Assembly (NCBI GenBank): GCA_018241665.1
Contig: JAFEDK010000001.1
Span: 1-64,000 of the forward strand
Origin: Pseudomonadota bacterium
Lineage (GTDB): Bacteria > Pseudomonadota > Gammaproteobacteria > Burkholderiales > Rhodocyclaceae
DNA: 64,000 nucleotides
Direction: 5' to 3'
Position 1 is the first letter of the stretch; each line of letters starts with the position of its first letter. Shown in pieces: positions 36,339-45,735 of this stretch. The notes beneath the pieces are model-generated. The model was not told the DNA's origin. It made no database searches and saw only the letters and a program-made list of their open reading frames with translations. A program made the translations under genes and the position numbers.

Positions 36339-38360
36339 TCAGACCAGCCAGCTGACCGCTTCCAGGCCGATCCGGCACAGGAAGGCGATACCCAGCGCCA
36401 GCGCCACCGACAGGCCGATGGAGAACAGCGCGTCGCGCCGCCCGATGGTCTTCAGCATCACCGCGAAGGTGGACACGCAAGGCACGTAGAAGGTCAGGAA
36501 CACCAGGAAAGTGGTGATCTGCACCCAGTCGAGCAGCGGCGCAATATCTTGGGTGCCGAGGGCCTGGTAGACCATCAGCAGGGACAGCTCCTTGCGCAGC
36601 ACGCCGAACAGGATCGGCACCCCGAGGACCACCGGCAAGCCCAGCCACCAGTGGGTGACGGGAAGCAGCAGCGTGTTGACCACCGCGTCGGCGCCGAAAT
36701 GCGCCAGCAGCGCCAGCACCACACTGCCCAGCACCAGCAGCGGCGTGACGATGGTCAGAATGTCGCTGGTGCGCTCCCAGGTGATGGACAGCAGGCGCCG
36801 CCACTGGGGCAAGGCATACGGCGGAATGGCCTGGATCATGCCCGGGCTGGCCTGCACGTAGCGGCGGGTCAGCAGCTTGCCGGACACGGCGATGATCAGC
36901 ATGGTCAGCAGGAAGATGCCCAGCACCCCTCCCCAGCCCAGATACTTGCCACCGATGGCGAGCACGATGGCCGAGCGCGCCGAGCAGGGCACGAAGGTGA
37001 TCAGCAGCGATGCGACGATGCGCTCCCGCCCCGACGAGGTGGCCGCCGCCGCCGACAGGGCCGGCACGTTGCAGCCGAGGCCAAGCAGGAAGGGCACCGC
37101 CACGCCACCGTGCAGGCCGATGCGGTGGAAGCCCCGGTCCACCACGAAGGCGACCCGGTGCATGATGCCCGACTCCTCCAGGCTGACCAGCAACAGCACC
37201 AGCGGCAGCATGTAGGGCACCACGATGCCGACCAGGCCGACCATTCCGTCGGCGACGGCCCGCCCGATCACCCCGACGGTGGTATCCGGCTCCCACTCGC
37301 CGACCCATGCAGCGAGGGGCGCCGAGGTGATGGAGTCGAGCGTCGTGCTGACCTCGAAGACCATGAACAGCACCAGCGCGAACACCGCCAGCGTGCCGAT
37401 GAAACCCCACTGGGGATGCAGGAAGACCCGGTCCAGCGCGCGCTTCCAGCCGGCCTTCTCGGCGGCGTGGCCGAGGCGGGTGACCTGCTCGTGCAGCGCC
37501 GCGGCGCGGTAGTGGCGGTCGGCGAAGAGCTCCTCCGCCAACGGCCGCGGCAGGTGACGCGCGGCTTCGGCGCGGGCCTCCGCAATGGCCGGCAGCAACG
37601 CCGGGAACAGGCGCGCCATCTCGGCGGTGAAATAGGTGTTGTCCTTGGCGAGCTGCGTCAGCAGCAGCGAACGCGGCACCGGAAAAGCCGCTTCGACTTC
37701 CGGCTTGTCGAGAATCGCATTGAGCCCGGCCAAAGCCTTGAGCAGATGGGCGCCGGGCAGTTGCGGCAGCGGGCAGGTCTTGCTGCGCACCGCGTTGAGG
37801 GCCGCCTCGAACAGCGTGGTGATGCCCTTGCCCATGTGGGCGACGGTGGGCACGACAGGCACGCCGAGTTCGGCGGAAAGGGCTTCCACGTTGATGTAGA
37901 TGCCGCGCTCACGCGCTTCGTCGAGGCGATTGAGGGCGATCACCAGTGGCTTGCCGAGCTGGCAAAGTTCCTGGGCGAGCGCCAGGTTGGGCTCCAGCGC
38001 GGTGGCGTCCACCACCTGGATCAACACGTCGGGGGCCTTGAAGCCCCCCTTCCCGGGCTGGCCGCCCAGCAGGGCCATCAGCAGCAGGCGGTCGGCGTCG
38101 TCGAGATCGTGCAGCGTGCGCAACGACGGCAGGTCCACCAGGGAAGCCTGCTCGAGGCCGACATTCACCTGGCAGGCATCGAAACCGAGAGCGCTGCCGG
38201 CGAGCTGGCCGGATTCGACCGCAGTGCTGGACGCGGCCTGGAAGATCGTGCTCTTGCCGGTCTGGGCCAGGCCGACCAGGGCGACCTGCGGACGGCGGGC
38301 ACCACGCAGCAGGGTGGTGGGCAAGGCGATGGTCGCAACGGCGGGGGCAGCGGCATTCAT
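36339..38360 (-). CDS. feoB: FeoB-like ferrous iron transporter, divergent G domain
   Basis: 673 residues, GGGAGG 8 bases upstream. An N-terminal GTPase domain is followed by an eight-helix-type membrane domain with two Gate (nucleoside-recognition) regions, for example LGCNVPALSAAA and VPCSARSAIVLAI. G1 is GLAQTGKS (30-37) and G4 is NRLD (144-147). The usual G3 motif DxPG is changed to DLPS (76-79), losing the conserved glycine. FeoB imports Fe(II). No feoA or feoC gene is adjacent, and the protein is shorter than E. coli FeoB. A Fur-box-like sequence lies about 120 bases upstream. Whether it moves iron or another divalent metal is open. Confidence 0.85.
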   Translation of the reverse strand: MNAAAPAVATIALPTTLLRGARRPQVALVGLAQTGKSTIFQAASSTAVESGQLAGSALGFDACQVNVGLEQASLVDLPSLRTLHDLDDADRLLLMALLGGQPGKGGFKAPDVLIQVVDATALEPNLALAQELCQLGKPLVIALNRLDEARERGIYINVEALSAELGVPVVPTVAHMGKGITTLFEAALNAVRSKTCPLPQLPGAHLLKALAGLNAILDKPEVEAAFPVPRSLLLTQLAKDNTYFTAEMARLFPALLPAIAEARAEAARHLPRPLAEELFADRHYRAAALHEQVTRLGHAAEKAGWKRALDRVFLHPQWGFIGTLAVFALVLFMVFEVSTTLDSITSAPLAAWVGEWEPDTTVGVIGRAVADGMVGLVGIVVPYMLPLVLLLVSLEESGIMHRVAFVVDRGFHRIGLHGGVAVPFLLGLGCNVPALSAAAATSSGRERIVASLLITFVPCSARSAIVLAIGGKYLGWGGVLGIFLLTMLIIAVSGKLLTRRYVQASPGMIQAIPPYALPQWRRLLSITWERTSDILTIVTPLLVLGSVVLALLAHFGADAVVNTLLLPVTHWWLGLPVVLGVPILFGVLRKELSLLMVYQALGTQDIAPLLDWVQITTFLVFLTFYVPCVSTFAVMLKTIGRRDALFSIGLSVALALGIAFLCRIGLEAVSWLV

Positions 38361-38478
38361 GCGCAAACCCTCCCCATGGCTGGGAACCGGGCCGGCCCCG
38401 CCGGAGTGCGCTGCTGTCCTGGAATACGAATCATCGGGAACCGCCAAATGCAGATCAGTTGCGCCGATTATAGGTACA

Positions 38479-38497
38479 AATAAGAATTGTTCGCAAA
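38479..38497. promoter_or_regulatory. Candidate Fur box before feoB
   Basis: AATAAGAATTGTTCGCAAA agrees with the 19-base Fur consensus AATGAGAATNATTCTCATT at 13 of the 18 defined positions, the left half nearly perfectly. It is an AT-rich island about 120 bases before the feoB start, in a window rich in GC. Confidence 0.5.
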
Positions 38498-38503
38498 TGA
38501 ATT

Positions 38504-38525
38504 CCCCGCTGCACCGACAGCGGGG
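38504..38525 (-). terminator. Hairpin after the NarL-type regulator gene
   Basis: CCCCGCTG CACCGA CAGCGGGG, a perfect 8-bp stem 19 bases after the regulator's stop codon. The following minus-strand bases (AATTCATTTG) are only moderately T-rich. Confidence 0.6.
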
Positions 38526-38543
38526 TTGGCCCCACTCCAGCGC

Positions 38544-39191
38544 TCAGACGCGCAGGCCGGCGCGGGTCATCATCAGCAAGGCCTGGGCCCGGCTGGTCAC
38601 CCCGAGGGAGCGCAGGATCGCCGACACATGAACCTTGACCGTCCCTTCCGACAGCCCGAGGAATTCGGCGATATCACGGTTGGACTTGCCCTGGGCCACC
38701 AGCTCCAGCACCCGGCCCTGGGCGGCGGTCAGCTGGAAGCGTTCGGCGAAGGCCTGGCTGGCGCGCCGGTTGCGGTTGCCGTCATTGCCGCCGATGGCCG
38801 AATCCGGCGTAAACACACCGCCGGCCAGGATGGTCCGCACCGCTTCGATCAGCGTATTGCTCGGACTGGCCTTCGACACGAAACCCGAAGCACCGGCCTT
38901 CAAGGCCCGCTGCACGGACTCCCGGTCGTCGAGGGCCGACACCACCAGCGCCGGCACGTCGGGAAAGCGCTTGGCGATCACCCCGAGCAGCGAGAAGCCG
39001 TTGATCTCCGGCAGCATCAGGTCCACCACCAGCAGGTCGCAGTTCGGATCCGCCTCCAGCAGGGCCAGCGCGTCGGTCGCGTTGCTGGCCTGCTCGCAGT
39101 GCACGCCCTCCCCCACCTGGGCGAGGGTCAGGGCCATCGCCTCGCGCACCAGCACGTGGTCTTCAATAATCAATATGCGTGTTTGCATCAT
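38544..39191 (-). CDS. NarL/LuxR-family response regulator
   Basis: 215 residues. Receiver domain beginning QTRILIIEDHVLVREAM, with phospho-acceptor Asp in LLVVDLMLPEING and VSKAS near the conserved Lys. The LuxR-type helix-turn-helix has LTAAQGRVLELVAQGKSNRDIA and LGLSEGTVKVHVSAILRSLGV. Two ATG codons (39191, 39188) and a GTG (39194) are possible starts. It is divergent from the TonB receptor/binding protein/hybrid kinase genes and is probably the output partner of that kinase. Confidence 0.9.
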   Translation of the reverse strand: MMQTRILIIEDHVLVREAMALTLAQVGEGVHCEQASNATDALALLEADPNCDLLVVDLMLPEINGFSLLGVIAKRFPDVPALVVSALDDRESVQRALKAGASGFVSKASPSNTLIEAVRTILAGGVFTPDSAIGGNDGNRNRRASQAFAERFQLTAAQGRVLELVAQGKSNRDIAEFLGLSEGTVKVHVSAILRSLGVTSRAQALLMMTRAGLRV

Positions 39192-39300
39192 CACAAATCG
39201 TTAAATTGGACGGCTGTCCGCAATCCGGGCCAGTTTAGCCTACCCAGCACGCAACAAAACGTAGAAAATCCGGCCTCCGGGCCGAAACGGCACGACGACC

Positions 39301-41361
39301 ATGCCGATATCCCAGTTTTCCGCCCGCCGCCTCATCATTTTCCTGTTGCCTGCAATCGGAATACCCATTTCGGGCATGTCGGCCGCGGCGACCAGTGAAT
39401 CCGCCTACCTGGACGACCTGCCGGTCGTCCTGTCGGCCAGCCGCCTGTCCCAGGCCCAGGCCGATGCGCCAGGAGCGGTGACGATCATCGACCGGGCCAT
39501 GATCTCGGCCTCCGGCGCCCGCAACATCAATGAACTGTTCCGCGTGGTGCCCGGCTTCCAGGTCGGCATGCACACCGGCAACCAGCCGCTGGTGAGCTAC
39601 CACGGCCTGTCCGACGAAGCGCCGCGGCGCATGCTGGTGCAGGTGGACGGCCGTTCGGTGTATTCGCCGTACTTCATTGCCGGCGTCGAATGGAACCAGC
39701 TCGGCGTGGACATCGACGACATCGAGCGCATCGAGGTCTTCCGCGGCTCCAACTCGGCGGCCTACGGCAGCAATGCGTTCCTCGGCGTCGCCAACATCAT
39801 CACCCGTGCCCCCTCCGAAACCCTCGGCACCCGCGTGCGCTACCGGGGTGGCAGCGACGGCGTCAATGACATCGGCGTGCGCATCGGCAAGCAGCTGGGC
39901 GACGTGGACCTGCGCCTCAGCGTGGCCCGCAATTACGACCGGGGCTTCTCCGACATCAACGACTGGCGCCGCTACGAACTGGCGACCCTGCGTGCCGACT
40001 GGGCGCCCAACCGGGTAGACCAGTTCGAGTTCCAGGCAGGCTGGACGCGCAACGCGCTGGGCATCGGCAAGGACAACAACCTCACCGACCCTGAGCGGGA
40101 CAGCAGCATCGGCACCGGCTTCGGCCTGCTGCGCTGGCGCCACGCGCCGGCCCCCGACGAAGAGCTGAGCGTCACCTACTACCATCAGGAGGAATCCGGG
40201 CAGGACAGCTTCACCGCCAACGTGCCGATCCGCCCGGCCCAATCGCGCCTGCCGGTCACGATCAACATTCCGCTGCTGATCGATTACGGTTTCAAGGCGG
40301 TCCGGGACGACATCGAAATCCAGCGCATCACCCATCCGGGCGAAGCCCTGCGGGCGATGTTCGGCGCCGGCGCACGCGTGGACCAGATCCACGCCCCCTT
40401 GCGCTTCAACACCGACGAGACCATGCGGGTGGCCGTCAACCACCTGTTCGGCACCCTCGAATGGCGGGCCTCTCCGCGCTGGCTGTTCAATGCCGGGGCC
40501 ATGCTGGAGAACAACGCCCTCACCGGCACATCGCTGGCGCCACGCTTCTCAGCCAACTATCATATGACGGAAGCGCAAACCTGGCGGTTGGCCGCCAACC
40601 GTTCATATCGGAGTCCCATGGCGTTCGAGCAGAAATCCAGCATGATCTTCGTGAACTCCGCCCCCATCGCCACGCCGCGTTTCACGATCCCGACCGGTAC
40701 GCCGATCTCCCAGACCTTCCGTCCATCCCCCGACCTGCGCGCCGAGCGGATCACCACGTATGAGCTGGGCTATCTCGCCGAGCTGCGGCCGCTGGCCACC
40801 ACCTTCGACGCACGCCTGTTCCTCGAACGGGCCCGCGACCTGATCGAGATGCGGCTGGAGAACTCCACCGTCGGCCTGCTGCCCCGCGACAACACCCGCT
40901 ACTTCGCCAACAGCGGGCGGGCCGACATCCGCGGCCTTGAACTCAGCGCCACCTGGCGGCCGGCCCCGGCCACCTGGCTGTCGGCCCAGCACACCGAGCT
41001 GCGCATCGACGGCCCCGGCGACGCCGCCACCGCCAGGGCCGCCAATCCGAGTGGCTGGGTCGAATACACCACCCCCAGGCACAGCTCGGCGCTGTTCGGC
41101 GCGTGGGAGTTCCATCCACGCTGGCAGGTCAGCGCCACCCACACCTGGGTCGGGTCGATGAGCTGGTACCAGGACGGCGCCCACCGGGTCGCCAGCTACC
41201 GCCAGCTGGACCTGCGCCTGGCCCACCGCCTGCCGCCTGCGCTGGCCCGTGGCGACATCGCGCTCACGGCCCAGAACATCGACGGCGTGGACCAGACCTA
41301 TGCGCCGCGGACCTCCGCCTGGGGCAGCCGGGTGTTCTGCACCCTCGGACTCGAATTCTGA
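39301..41361 (+). CDS. TonB-dependent outer-membrane receptor
   Basis: 686 residues. A signal peptide is followed by a plug domain (DLPVVLSASRLSQAQADAPGAVTIIDRAMI ... RVVPGFQVGMHTGN ... RRMLVQVDGRSVYSPYF ... IERIEVFRGSNSAAYGSNAFLGVANIITR as separate blocks) and a 22-strand-type barrel with a terminal aromatic residue (LGLEF). No N-terminal STN signalling extension is seen. The ligand is unknown. It is followed after 6 bases by a binding-protein gene and then a hybrid kinase gene, which suggests the receptor feeds or modulates signalling. Confidence 0.88.
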   Translation: MPISQFSARRLIIFLLPAIGIPISGMSAAATSESAYLDDLPVVLSASRLSQAQADAPGAVTIIDRAMISASGARNINELFRVVPGFQVGMHTGNQPLVSYHGLSDEAPRRMLVQVDGRSVYSPYFIAGVEWNQLGVDIDDIERIEVFRGSNSAAYGSNAFLGVANIITRAPSETLGTRVRYRGGSDGVNDIGVRIGKQLGDVDLRLSVARNYDRGFSDINDWRRYELATLRADWAPNRVDQFEFQAGWTRNALGIGKDNNLTDPERDSSIGTGFGLLRWRHAPAPDEELSVTYYHQEESGQDSFTANVPIRPAQSRLPVTINIPLLIDYGFKAVRDDIEIQRITHPGEALRAMFGAGARVDQIHAPLRFNTDETMRVAVNHLFGTLEWRASPRWLFNAGAMLENNALTGTSLAPRFSANYHMTEAQTWRLAANRSYRSPMAFEQKSSMIFVNSAPIATPRFTIPTGTPISQTFRPSPDLRAERITTYELGYLAELRPLATTFDARLFLERARDLIEMRLENSTVGLLPRDNTRYFANSGRADIRGLELSATWRPAPATWLSAQHTELRIDGPGDAATARAANPSGWVEYTTPRHSSALFGAWEFHPRWQVSATHTWVGSMSWYQDGAHRVASYRQLDLRLAHRLPPALARGDIALTAQNIDGVDQTYAPRTSAWGSRVFCTLGLEF

Positions 41362-41367
41362 TCCCCG

Positions 41368-42291
41368 ATGGGGCGCCTGCGACTCTTCCTCCTCGCACTG
41401 TGTGCGGCCCTGCTGGTCGCAGCCCTCCCCGTCCACGCGGCGCAGGTGGCCCTGGTCCTGTCAGAGGAGGGGGGCGCCTTCGGCGAGGCCGCCGACGCGG
41501 TCTCGTCCGAACTGCGCAGCGCCGGCCACCGCATCCAGACCGTCACCACCCCCTTGCGCGCCGAGGACGGCGCCACCCTCAACGCCAGCGCGCTGATCGT
41601 CACCTTCGGTACCCGCGCCGCCCAGACCATCGCCGGCCTCGCCCCGCGCAGCCTGCTGCTGCACACCCTGCTGCCGCGCAGCGCCTATGATCGCCTGCCC
41701 CAGCGCAGCGAGGACGGGCGGCGCACCTCGGCGGTATTCATCGACCAGCCGGCGGGCCGGCAGATCGAACTGCTGCGCCTCGCCCTGCCCGACTGGTCGC
41801 GGGTGGCCCTTATCGTCGGCCGGGAAAGCAGCGAACTGGGCGCGCGCCTGCAGACCAACGCCCGCGAACGGCGCCTCCGCCCGGTACTCGAACAGGTCAG
41901 CGACGAGAGCGACCTCTATCCGACCCTGCAGCGCGTACTGGCCGAGCCGACCATCCTGCTGGCCATCCCCGACGCGGCCCTCTACAACAACCGCACGATC
42001 TCCAACATCCTGCTCACCGCCTACCACCACCGCTCGCCGGTGGTCGGTTTCTCGCCCGCCTACGTCAAGGCCGGCGCGCTACTGGCCCTGTACAGCACGC
42101 CGGCGCAGATCGGCCAGCAGGCCGGTGAAACCGCCCGCCACGCCCTCGCCAGCGGCAACCTGCCGGCCGCCAGTGCCCCGCGCTACTTCCACGTCGGCAC
42201 CAACCCCTACGTGGCGCGCTCCCTCGGCATCAACCTGGAAGACGCCAACACCCTGCGCGAACGCCTGGAACGCTGGGAGAACGCCCAGTGA
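41368..42291 (+). CDS. ABC-type substrate-binding-like protein (PF04392-like)
   Basis: 307 residues with a signal peptide (LFLLALCAALLVAALPVHA). Two Rossmann-like lobes are recognisable (ALVLSEEGGAFGEAAD; RVALIVGRESSELG) with a C-terminal VVGFSPAYVKAGALLALYST segment, as in the periplasmic binding proteins of PF04392. No ABC permease or ATPase is adjacent, so it more likely delivers a ligand to the sensor kinase than to a transporter. The stop overlaps the kinase start by 4 bases (ATGA... GTGATC region), showing tight coupling. Confidence 0.8.
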   Translation: MGRLRLFLLALCAALLVAALPVHAAQVALVLSEEGGAFGEAADAVSSELRSAGHRIQTVTTPLRAEDGATLNASALIVTFGTRAAQTIAGLAPRSLLLHTLLPRSAYDRLPQRSEDGRRTSAVFIDQPAGRQIELLRLALPDWSRVALIVGRESSELGARLQTNARERRLRPVLEQVSDESDLYPTLQRVLAEPTILLAIPDAALYNNRTISNILLTAYHHRSPVVGFSPAYVKAGALLALYSTPAQIGQQAGETARHALASGNLPAASAPRYFHVGTNPYVARSLGINLEDANTLRERLERWENAQ

Positions 42292-44186
42292 TCCGCCCCG
42301 AAGACTGGGACATCCGCCCCCGCGCGATCCTGATCGCCATGCTGCCGACGGTCGTGATGGCCACCGTGCTGATCGCCTATTTCACCACCAGCCGCCTGTC
42401 CGACCTCGAGGAAGCCCACGTCCAGCGCGGCAAGGCACTGGCCCGCCAGCTCGCCGCTGCCAGTGAATACGGCGTCTTTTCCGGCAACCAGGACAACCTG
42501 CGCAAGCTCGCCAACTCCATCCTGCAGGAAAAGGACGTGGTCCGCGTGGCGGTCTTCAGTCCCCAGCAGGAAGTCCTCGCCGACAGCAGCCGCTCGCTCC
42601 AGACGACGACCGCGGTGAATCTCGTGCCCCACGAGAACAATGCCCCGCTGCGCTTCCGCGAACCGGTGGCCGGGCCGGGCGTCAACCTCGACGACCCCTT
42701 CCTGGACAGCATCGCCGCCTCGGCCGCCAATCAGGAAACCCGTCACGGCGAGGTCCTCGTCGAGATGAGCCGCGAGTCCCTGCGCGCCGAGGAAAGCCGC
42801 CTGCTGCGCAACGCCTTCCTGATGGTGGTGACGGTCCTGCTGGCCAGCGTCGCGCTGGCCATGCGCATGAGCCGCGGCATCTCCGGTCCCATCCTGCGTG
42901 TGGCCAGCGCGGTCGCCAGCTTTGGCCAGGGCAATTTCTCGGCGCGGGTGCCGGTGGAAGGCGGCAAGACCCTCAGCACCCTGGCCGCCGGCGTCAACGA
43001 AATGGCCGACCGGCTAGGCGCGTCGCAGGAAGACCTGCAGCGCCAGATCGACGCCGCCACGTCGGAACTGAAAGAGAAGAAGGAAGAAGCCGAACGGGGC
43101 AACCGCGCCAAGACCCGCTTCCTCGCCGCCGCCAGCCACGACCTGCGCCAGCCGATGCACGCGCTCGGCCTGTTCGTCGCCGAACTGGGCCAGAAGCCCC
43201 ACGCCCCCGACACCCGCCGCCTCGTCGAGCAGATCGCCGTCTCCGCCGAGACCATGGAGAACCTGCTCGACAGCCTGCTCGACATCTCGCGCCTCGACGC
43301 CGGCGTGCTCGACCGCCAGATCAAGCCCTTCCCGCTGCAACCCCTGTTCGAGCGCATCGACGTGGATTACCGGCGCGAGGCGGAAGTGCGCAAGCAGCGC
43401 CTGCGCCTGCGCCCCACGCCCCTGTGGGTCGAGAGCGACCCGCTGCTCCTCGAGCGCATCCTGCACAACCTGATCAGCAACGCGCTGCGCTACGCCCCCC
43501 GCGGCACCATCCTGCTGGCAGCCCGCCGGCGCGGTCAGCGGGTGCGCATCGAAGTCCGCGACAACGGCCCCGGCATCGCACCGGAAGCCCAGGAAGCGAT
43601 CTTCCAGGAATTCGTCCAGCTGGATAACCCGGAGCGCAACCGCGCCAAGGGGCTCGGGCTCGGCCTGGCGATCGTGCGCCGCCTGACCAACCTGCTGCAA
43701 CACCCGCTGTCCCTGCACTCCCTTCCGGGTAAAGGCGCCCTGTTCGCGATAGACCTCCCGCTCGCCACCCCGGTCACGGCATCCGACCGCCACGCACCGC
43801 CAGCCCCCCATTCCTTCCAGGGCCTCCACGTGGCCCTGGTGGACGACGACGAGCTGGCCCTGGCCGGCACCACCGGCCTGCTCGAGTCCTGGGGCTGCCA
43901 GGTCAGTGCCGCGACCAGCCCCGACGCGCTGCTCGCCACGCTGGCCGGACAAGCGGCACCGGACGTGCTGGTATGCGATTACCAGAGCGGCCGGGAACAC
44001 ATCGGCCCAGCCATCGTCACCCATCTGCGCGCGCATTTCAGCCGCCCCGTTCCGGCCATCCTGCTGAGCGGCGACACCTCCCCCGAGGTTGCCGGCGAGG
44101 CCCAGCAGGCTGGCATCCCGCTGCTCCACAAACCGGTCCGTCCCGCCAAGCTGCGCGCCCTGCTGCAGCGCAAAACCCAAGCCTGA
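42288..44186 (+). CDS. Hybrid sensor histidine kinase with C-terminal receiver
   Basis: 632 residues, start GTG overlapping the upstream stop. TM1 at about 15-35, a periplasmic domain of about 140 residues (SRLSDLEEAHVQRGKALARQ, then SEYGVFSGNQDNL), TM2 near 180-195, HAMP, a coiled coil, HisKA with H284 in AAASHDLRQPMHALGL, a HATPase (NLISNALRY, DNGPGIA, GLGLGLAIV) and a C-terminal receiver with D564 in LVCDYQSG. The receiver probably works as a phosphorelay or inhibitory domain, as no HPt domain is present. The divergent NarL-type regulator is the likely output. Confidence 0.9.
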   Translation: MIRPEDWDIRPRAILIAMLPTVVMATVLIAYFTTSRLSDLEEAHVQRGKALARQLAAASEYGVFSGNQDNLRKLANSILQEKDVVRVAVFSPQQEVLADSSRSLQTTTAVNLVPHENNAPLRFREPVAGPGVNLDDPFLDSIAASAANQETRHGEVLVEMSRESLRAEESRLLRNAFLMVVTVLLASVALAMRMSRGISGPILRVASAVASFGQGNFSARVPVEGGKTLSTLAAGVNEMADRLGASQEDLQRQIDAATSELKEKKEEAERGNRAKTRFLAAASHDLRQPMHALGLFVAELGQKPHAPDTRRLVEQIAVSAETMENLLDSLLDISRLDAGVLDRQIKPFPLQPLFERIDVDYRREAEVRKQRLRLRPTPLWVESDPLLLERILHNLISNALRYAPRGTILLAARRRGQRVRIEVRDNGPGIAPEAQEAIFQEFVQLDNPERNRAKGLGLGLAIVRRLTNLLQHPLSLHSLPGKGALFAIDLPLATPVTASDRHAPPAPHSFQGLHVALVDDDELALAGTTGLLESWGCQVSAATSPDALLATLAGQAAPDVLVCDYQSGREHIGPAIVTHLRAHFSRPVPAILLSGDTSPEVAGEAQQAGIPLLHKPVRPAKLRALLQRKTQA

Positions 44187-44250
44187 TGCAGGCCTTCGAC
44201 GCATCGGTTACTATCCCTGCGTCGATGACATATAAACAAGGGGGAGAACG

Positions 44251-44670
44251 ATGAGCACCGAGAACAAGGCGCAGGACCCGATGGAGTTCATGCGCAGCAT
44301 GTGGAGCAAGATGGGCTTCAGCCTGCCCGGGATGGTCACCCCGACACTAGACGTGGAGGAGCTGGACAAGCGCATCGCCGACATGAAGGCCGTCGAGAAC
44401 TGGCTCAAGATGAACCTCAGCTCCCTGCAGATGGCCACCCAGGGCCTCGAGATGCAGCGCGCCACCATCGCCACCATGCAGGCCATGAGCAAACTGGCCG
44501 CCGAAGGCGGCAAGGCTCCCGAGGGCGAAGCGCCCCAGCCCAACCCCTTCGCCAGCTCCATGTGGCCGTGGAACCTGATGCAGAACGCCGCCGAACAGGC
44601 CAAGGCCCATGCCGAAGCCGCGCCGGCCCAGGCCTCCCCGGCCAAAACCAAGGCCAAGGACAGCAAGTAA
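44251..44670 (+). CDS. phaM: PhaM-like PHA granule regulatory protein
   Basis: 139 residues. The N-terminal part DPMEFMRSMWSKMGFSLPG and VEELDKRIADMKAVENWLKMN matches PhaM, which activates PHB synthase PhaC and links granules to DNA. The C-terminal tail is alanine/lysine-rich (AAPAQASPAKTKAKDSK), fitting its DNA-binding role. GGGGGAG lies just before the ATG. No phaC is in the window. It marks the genome as a PHA producer. Confidence 0.85.
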   Translation: MSTENKAQDPMEFMRSMWSKMGFSLPGMVTPTLDVEELDKRIADMKAVENWLKMNLSSLQMATQGLEMQRATIATMQAMSKLAAEGGKAPEGEAPQPNPFASSMWPWNLMQNAAEQAKAHAEAAPAQASPAKTKAKDSK

Positions 44671-44713
44671 GACACGACGACGGGGCGCCCTGCGCTCCCC
44701 ACACCGGGGGGCG

Positions 44714-45619
44714 CTAAGGCCCCCAGTGCGTCAGCGCGGCCAGCCAGGCCGTCAGCGTGACGGCTGCTGCCACCGTCGTGGCGGAAATCAGCCAGGCAAC
44801 ACCCGGCCCATCACCGCCCATGCGCATCGCCAGGATGTAGGCCGACGACGCGGTAGGCAACGCGGCGAACAGCACGGCAACGGTAAAACTCACCCCTGCC
44901 AGCCCCATCAAGCCCGCCAGCCCCCAGGCAATCGCCGGCAGCACCAGCAGCTTCAGCCCGCACAGGTAAAGCAGCCCCGGCCAACCGCCCTCGTGACGGC
45001 CGCCGCGCAAGGCAGCCCCCACCGCCAGCAGGCCCAGCGTCACCGCCGCATCGGCAAGGCGCTGCAGGAAAGGCAGCGCCGGCGCCGGCAACACGCCACC
45101 CGCGAGGTTGAATAGCAGCCCGGCCACGGTAACCAGGATCAGCGGATTACGCGCCAGCTCCCGCCACAGCCGCCCCTGCCCATGGTGGGCCAGCAGACCG
45201 ACCGCCGCCATGTTGGCAAAGGGCACCATCGCCCCGCACAGGGCCCCCATCGTGGCCACCCCGGTCGCCCCGGCCACCTTCCCCGCCACCGCAATGCCGA
45301 TGTAGGTGTTGAAGCGGTAAGCGCACTGCACCCGCGATGCGAACGCCATCGGCCCCAGCCCCATCAACGGGCGGGCGACCAGCGCCAGCGCGAAACCACT
45401 CGCCAGGGTTGCCAGGCCGACCACGAACAGCGGCGCCATCGCCGACAGCTCGATGGACGCGCGAGCCAGCGCATTGAAGAGCAGCGCCGGAAACAGCACG
45501 AAATACACCAGGCGCTCGACGCCTGGCCAGAAGCCCTCGCCAAAACGGCCGTAACGCCGCAGCGCGGCGCCAAGGGCGATCAAAGCAAAATCGGGCAACA
45601 GCAGCAGGAAGCTCTGCAT
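44714..45619 (-). CDS. AEC-family transporter (auxin efflux carrier-like permease)
   Basis: 301 residues with about ten hydrophobic segments in two halves, the AEC (PF03547) pattern: FALIALGAALRRYG near the N-terminus, RFNTYIGIAVA mid-way and LPTASSAYILAMRMGGD in the second half. Members move carboxylates such as malate or malonate; the substrate here is unknown. It stands alone, convergent with phaM. Downstream of its start, 45620-46003 holds no gene, only the repeats described below. Confidence 0.82.
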   Translation of the reverse strand: MQSFLLLLPDFALIALGAALRRYGRFGEGFWPGVERLVYFVLFPALLFNALARASIELSAMAPLFVVGLATLASGFALALVARPLMGLGPMAFASRVQCAYRFNTYIGIAVAGKVAGATGVATMGALCGAMVPFANMAAVGLLAHHGQGRLWRELARNPLILVTVAGLLFNLAGGVLPAPALPFLQRLADAAVTLGLLAVGAALRGGRHEGGWPGLLYLCGLKLLVLPAIAWGLAGLMGLAGVSFTVAVLFAALPTASSAYILAMRMGGDGPGVAWLISATTVAAAVTLTAWLAALTHWGP

Positions 45620-45735
45620 CGCGGTTCAGGGCCGGAAACACGGAAGGGCATGCATCCGGCGGAGTGTGCCAGAAGTCATGACGACGGATCGTCCCCCTGT
45701 GTGGCGGCGGGTGCTGTGGGCAGCTGCTGTGAGAT

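Noticed and set aside
44685..44714. Terminator between phaM and the AEC gene
   Set aside because: A GC-rich stem with a large bulge overlaps the AEC stop codon and has no T run on either side; support is too weak.
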